Of a stretch of 64,000 bases of DNA, positions 59,155-64,000 are shown piece after piece. The first letter of the stretch is position 1. The number at the start of each line of letters is the position of its first letter. The position numbers and the translations under genes were made by a program. The stretch comes from Hevea brasiliensis (taxonomy: Eukaryota; Streptophyta; Magnoliopsida; Malpighiales; Euphorbiaceae), in assembly GCF_030052815.1 (NCBI RefSeq), contig NC_079496.1:70607652-70671651 (forward strand), in the 5' to 3' direction. The notes under the pieces are model-generated. The model saw nothing but the letters and a program-made list of their open reading frames with translations, was not told the DNA's origin and ran no database searches.

Positions 59155-60380
59155 GCATGTAAGTATGTAAATGGTTGGTGGCCAATAATGGATGTGCTTG
59201 AGGTCATTAAATTTATTTGCATGTTTACTAGCTCAATGGGATCAACTTAACTAATGCAAGATAAATTAATAATGGATGTGCCTGAGATTTTGAGCATTAG
59301 AGGCCAAGTAAATGATTAAACCTCATATGAGATGTGATGGGCAAGGAGTTGCTCACTTATAGTTTATTGTGATTCCAATAATGGATGTGCCTGAGGATAA
59401 TCAATAAGACTATAAGAATTCAATCACCCACTAGAAATCCATTAAACTAGGATTTCTGTTTCCTGCTTTGAAAGTGTAGGATTCGCCAAGTTAGTGGGAG
59501 GACCAATTTGACTAAAAGACCATAATTATTTTGGTTAATTACTTGATAAATTTACTAATTAATCTTGTTATTTTATGCAGTTTATTTTCTGATAATAATG
59601 AGCACACAATAACCACCACCATCCAATATCCTTGCGAGTGTACTTGATCATAATAGGTTGACATGAGCTAATCTTTTTTATTGGCTCAAAAATTTGAATA
59701 TTGTCCTGCACCAAGAACGTATTGGATATGTTATAGATTCAAAGATTCCTGGTACCTTACCAGGGGCCACTCCAGAGGAATAAGAGACTTTGGACAAGTG
59801 GAAGGAGCATGATATGAGAGCCAGATGTTACATGTTTGCTTCTATGACTAATGAGTCATAGAAGTAGCATGAAAACATGCAAAGTGCAAATGAGATACTC
59901 CTTCACGTACAAGAGTTGTATGGTGAGCACAGTAGAAATGCTAGAAATGAGATATCTAGACAGCTATCCCAGATGAGGATGTCAGAAGGACAAAATGTAG
60001 GAGATTATGTCCACAAGATGATTCGGCTTATAGAGCAGCTGGAACATCTTAATTTTCATATGGATTTCCAACTGCAGATGGATTTGATCCTTCAGTCCTT
60101 ACCAGAGTCATTTGGGAATTTTGTGACAAATTTCCATATGACTAAGAAAGAATGGACTTTGGCTGGGTTGCTTAACATGCTAGTTATTGCCCAAAAGAAT
60201 ATGTCGGGTAATAAAGGAAAAGCTTTGGTTGCATTTTCTTCTTCTGCTAGAAAGTCCAAGAAGAGGAAGGACAATAAGAAAAAGAAACCTCAAGTTCCTA
60301 GACCTTCCAAGAAGATAGCCAAATAGAAGGGCAAGACCAAAGCTGACAAAGGCAAAGGAAAGTGTTTCCACTGCCAGAAA
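59155..60380 (+). repeat. Second copia leader-gag block (direct repeat of about 56005-57247)
   Basis: From GTATGTAAATGG onward the sequence repeats the C1 leader and gag, including the CAATAATGGATGTG motifs (near 59181, 59269 and 59378), ATGAGCACACAA at 59598 with an early stop, and Gag to the zinc knuckle CFHCQK. It is less decayed than the first block: 149 codons are open at 59877-60326, with SLPESFGNFVTNFHM. It may be a tandem duplication or a second element joined by recombination. G6 interrupts it inside the zinc-knuckle codons. Confidence 0.88.
59598..60380 (+). pseudogene. Second copia gag copy, cut by G6
   Basis: ATG at 59598 (MSTQ then a stop), then fragmentary N-terminal Gag with stops at 59781 and about 59859-59867. 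A 149-codon open stretch covers ELYGEHSRNARNEISRQL, GDYVHKMIRLIEQLEHL and the Lys-rich tail (KKRKDNKKKKPQ). The zinc knuckle keeps its first two Cys (CFHC) before G6 begins at 60381. Gag in two adjacent copies on the same strand is not a normal copia layout. Confidence 0.88.
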
Positions 60381-60967
60381 TGTAACATCCTTATTTTCGT
60401 ATTCCATACTGTTCTGATGACTAATGCCCACCTCGAAAAGTTGGAATATCTGGAACTACACTTAATTGACAGTGAGAAAGCAAAAAATAATGAAATATGT
60501 GATGAAAAAAATAAGGAAAAACAAAAGAGATAAAATGTAACTAAGTTAAATGAGCCAAACCTGTAGAGATGGGTGACCGCACTGAGAAGTTACGGCGAGG
60601 ACCGTTGACTAGCCCTGGACCGCGGGAAACTCGGGGAAGTATTTTCGGGACATAATTAAAGGTTTACTGAGGTATAATTGACATTAGAAATATCAAAGAA
60701 AAATTAGTAAGTCAATACAAATAAAAATGAGAATTTAAGAAAATCGGCGGAACAAGGATTAAATCGGTGTTACCGAAAAAGTCTGAATTTGACCCGAAGA
60801 GGGGTATTTTGGTCATTTGACACATAGAGTTGACCTTTGACCTAAATATTCATTAAAAAAATGAGTGGTAATAAATTTTGAAACCCCATAAAAAAAAAAG
60901 AAATTACATAGGTTATATAATTAATGAAAAATGAGGGGGGATTAATTTAAATAATGAAACTTTGCTT

Positions 60968-61033
60968 ATTATATTAATTAACCTAAAGTTAGTGGAGTAT
61001 ATTATATTAATTAACCTAAAGCTAGTGGAGTAT
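60968..61033. repeat. 33-bp tandem duplication upstream of TATA in G6
   Basis: Two copies of a unit starting ATTATATTAATTAACC and ending GTGGAGTAT, differing at one base, ending at a TATATAAG box. Confidence 0.9.
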
Positions 61034-61038
61034 ATAAG
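61031..61038 (+). promoter_or_regulatory. Candidate TATA box in G6 LTR
   Basis: TATATAAG, followed about 30-45 bases later by a CA/CT-rich stretch suited to initiation. It is in the first fifth of the LTR, a plausible U3 promoter position. No experimental support. Confidence 0.5.
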
Positions 61039-62094
61039 TACATATGGACAGATTCCATCACTTAAAAATCTCATTTCCTTCATTTCACCATCCATGGCCG
61101 AATGCTCCTTCTCCCTAAATCCTCCATGGCCGGCCACATGCAAGAACTTCAATCCTCATCTTCAAGCTATGGTTCTTGTAACTCACTTCATTAAAAGTGG
61201 TCCACACACCTTGGGTAGATTATAGGAAACAAAAAGGAAGAGTTTTGGTGAGGTTTAGCAAGCTCCAAATAAAGGTTAGTGCTTAATCTTTCCTTTTTCC
61301 TTCACTAATCCTTATGTTGAGCTTTGGGTAAGTTGAATTGCTAAGAAAAATTGAGGAAATAATTGAGTATTGGTGAACCTTAGTTTTGGCAGCCATGAAA
61401 ATGCATGGTTAGTGACTTATTCTTATATTTAATAGATGGGAATCAAGGTTGATTAACTCAAATTGAAGTTATAGTAAGTTAATATCCAAGTATGTGTATG
61501 TTAGTGCTTGAATTAAGGGTTTAATAGTGGGACTTTGATGCTTTAGTAAACTGCATTGTTGGGCATCCTTAAATATCATGAATTTTTGTGTGAATTTATG
61601 AAATTTATCAATGAAATATGATTGTGTTGAATGGTGGGCAGTTTGTGTAATTGCCATGGAAGTGTATGTGTGATATATGTGTTGTTGTACATTGAATTTG
61701 AGTTAAAATAAATATTAAACATTAATGGTGTATTTTGTGAATTGAGCACTTGAGTGTTCTACCCAAAATGCTTGCTGGAATTGTGTACAATATATATAGA
61801 AGTGCGATGATTAAATGTTAAAGTATTGAGAGGAGGAGGATTGTCAAAATTGGAAGTGTGATGTTCAAATGCAGGTTGTGTATGTTGGCAGCACCTAAAT
61901 TAAGTCATAAGTTCAAAACTGTAACCCAATTGGTATGAGGCCAATGGGGAGTGAAACTAGACACCAAATAGGCCAACTTTCATATAGAAATGTTGCAAAA
62001 ATTCTACCTAGAAACTAACCTTAAAAATGACCAAATCCGGAATGGCAACCTTGCAAATCTAGATTTTTAACCATATGAAATATTAGGATGACCA

Positions 62095-62860
62095 TAACTC
62101 ACTCAAAACAGGTCCAATTGACTTGAAATTTTTACCATGGATAGCTTAGACATAGAGCTACAATTCTTATGAAGATCCCAAAGCCCAAAAATGGCCAGAA
62201 CCAAGTCAAATAGCTGGCACAAGTTCGGGTACCAAAACTGCCAGAACAAAATGTGACCTAAAATTGACCAAAATTTGCACTAAAGGTGCAATCTATCCAG
62301 TTTTAGTAAATTGACTATATCTTGGTCTATACAACTCAGAATTACCTGAAATTTTGCCAGAGATGCAATAAGGCATAGAGCTACAATTCTTATGAAGACA
62401 CCAAAGCCTAGAAATGGCAAGAACCAAGTCAAATAGCTTGCACAAATTCGGGTACCAAAACTACCAGAATTAAATGTGATCTAAAATTGATCAAATTTTG
62501 CACAAAAAGTGCAATCTGTCTAGCTTTAGTAAATTGATCATATCTTGGTCTATACAACTCAGAATGACCTGAAATTTTGCCAGAGGTGCAATAAGACATA
62601 GAGCTACAATTCTTATGAAGACACCAAAGCCCAGAAATGGCCAGAACCAAGTCAAATAGCTTGCATAAGTTCGGGTACCAAAACTGCTAGAACTAAATAT
62701 GACCTAAAATTGACCAAATTTTGCACTAAAGGTGCAATTTGTCCAGTTTTAGTAAATTGACCATATCTTGGTCTATACAACTCAGAATGACCTAAAATTT
62801 TTCCTAGAGTGCAATAAGACATAGAGCTACAATTTTGCTTCTTTGACAAAAAGCTAAAAA
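62095..62860. repeat. 223-bp tandem repeat in G6 LTR
   Basis: CTTGGTCTATACAACTCAGA recurs at 62321, 62544 and 62767, exactly 223 bases apart. A more diverged unit precedes (from about 62095, CATAACTCACTCAAAACAGG), giving roughly three full units and a part. In G2 the same two unit types occur once each (6855 and 7080). Confidence 0.93.
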
Positions 62861-63784
62861 CTAAGAGAAATAGGACTTCAAGCTAGACCAATCTAGCACA
62901 CAAAAATTCAGAATTTGACAATTACATAAAATGATGCTTGAAGTAATTTGGCAATGAATGCCAACTTGTGAAAAGGGTAAATTGTATTATATTGATAGCA
63001 TATTGAATTGTGAATTGTGACATGTTGATACTAGAATCAACTTGTCCATGATATCTAAAAAGGTCAACATTTTCATTGACCAGTGAATTGTATAATGACC
63101 AGTAAACCCTAAAAATAAAGAAATAAATATTTAATCTTGTAATATGCCCTAGTTTGCCTAGTTAACTAGTTTGGATAGGTTGGCATGCCAATAGGATTCT
63201 AACAGCTGTTCTGTAAATGGCTTTACGTCATATTGTGTTTTATGGCTTATTATGCCATACTATGATTTTAATAGCCTATAGCTATACAGATTGTGTTATT
63301 ATACTCAGCTTAATGCCTGATGATTATATGGCTTTTTAGCCACACTGTTTGCACACCGGGAGATACTTTGTGACCGATGGTGTGATGGCCCGAGGTACTA
63401 GGTACCCAGTGCTATTATATCCGTTTATCCAGTCTGGTCAGTGTATAGGCTACACGGGCAGTCAATTAAAACATTATTCAATTCAGGCAGTTAAGTTAAG
63501 TTAAGTTAAGTTGAGTATAATGAAGTTTCTATACAATAAAATTTAGTATTGAATGAAATGAGTAAAAGAGATTAGCAATAGAAACATAACAAAAATATAA
63601 TTTGCAGAACCGTAAAGACTTAAAGGACAATATAGTTAGAATAAATTGTATACTGGGTAGTATTACTAAAAGGTTATAAATTTAGCACTTCTAAAGAGGA
63701 ACAAACTAGTATATAAGATGGTTAATATTTAAATTATGCTCTATCCTTTCTTTATTTGTATATATTATTTCTTGTTATACTATT

Positions 63785-63810
63785 GCACCACTAAGCAGAA
63801 ATGCTTAGCA
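63785..63810 (+). other. Conserved LTR stem-loop in G6
   Basis: GCACCACTAAGCA-GAAA-TGCTTAGCACG: a 7-bp perfect stem (63791-63797 with 63802-63808) with a GNRA-type tetraloop. Confidence 0.7.
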
Positions 63811-64000
63811 CGATAGAATTGCTTCCTCGCACAGGTACTGAAGATAAAACTAGTAGACTTTCGACTGAGATTTTTGGAGTCCAGATCTGCAGAAGTGTCA
63901 GAAGAGTTCAAGATTGTCACCTCCTCAGCAATGCATGTAGATAGGGCTCATTTTAAGCATGTTTTCTAATCTGTACATTATAATTACTGCTTATATTGTA

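Larger units (their letters stand above)
60381..64000 (+). repeat. G6 gypsy LTR, incomplete at window end
   Basis: Starts TGTAACATCC directly after the copia gag. It is collinear with the G2 LTR: the GACCGCAC...GAGAAGTTACGG block at about 60573, tandem units, and the stem-loop at 63785. Since the stem-loop lies about 640 bases before the LTR end elsewhere, the end is expected some 400-450 bases past the window. It is therefore either a solo LTR or the 5' LTR of an element; this window cannot tell. The first 5 flanking bases are AGAAA or similar and the partner TSD is outside. No gene is seen. Confidence 0.85.

Noticed and set aside
1..64000. A host gene or an accessory defence-type system hidden between the repeats
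   Set aside because: After assigning all elements and TSDs, no unexplained stretch long enough for a gene remains. What is left is LTR or leader sequence with paralogues in the window.

Overview
This window looks like gene-free repeat sequence from a plant nuclear genome, most likely a eudicot. It is AT-rich. Its LTR elements are primed by the initiator-methionine tRNA (PBS TGGTATCAGAGC), and the coding remnants are typical plant retroelements: Ty3/gypsy chromovirus of Tekay/Del type, Ty1/copia, and an RTE-type LINE. I found no host gene, tRNA, rRNA or prokaryotic feature. The species cannot be read from the sequence. Almost every base can be assigned to a retroelement, and nearly all boundaries are fixed by target-site duplications (TSDs) that I located by eye.

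Labels used below. G0: gypsy element, minus strand, oldest layer (internal end 1-430; LTR 431-662, 3796-5157, 17485-18676, continuing past the window once C1 is removed). G1: solo gypsy LTR, minus, 663-3795. G2: complete Tekay-type gypsy, plus, 5158-17479, TSD GTTTC, with LTRs of about 3.74 kb. C1: copia element, plus, 18677 to at least 60380. G3: solo gypsy LTR, minus, 18804-52578, TSD GATAT. C2: complete copia, minus, 19039-29004, TSD CTCAT. C3: complete copia, minus, 32041-51839, TSD AAATC. L1: RTE-type LINE, plus, 38998-49067, 18-bp TSD. G4: solo gypsy LTR, plus, 39911-46970, TSD GAGTT. G5: solo gypsy LTR, plus, 41944-45589, TSD AAAAG. F1: fold-back LTR derivative, 54747-55536, TSD AACAA. 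G6: gypsy LTR, plus, 60381 to the window end.

The nesting is G0 > C1 > G3 > C3 > L1 > G4 > G5, seven layers deep. Side insertions are G1 and G2 in G0, C2 in G3, and F1 and G6 in C1. G2, C2 and C3 still show LTR, PBS, gag, pol, polypurine tract and LTR in order, but all pol genes carry stops or frameshifts, so every copy appears defective. The longest surviving reading frame is the 813-codon integrase-RT part of C2.

Three things stand out beyond the nest. F1 is an inserted element whose two ends are both the LTR 5' (U3) end in inverted orientation; the inner breakpoint of the inverted repeat lies exactly at the end of the PBS, as expected if plus-strand strong-stop DNA primed on itself. All the gypsy LTRs that reach this region carry a stem-loop (GCACCACTRAG...CTYAGC) whose stem differs between copies by compensating base changes. 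The copia leaders carry a thrice-repeated motif with core ACATCCATTATTG, kept in every copy here.
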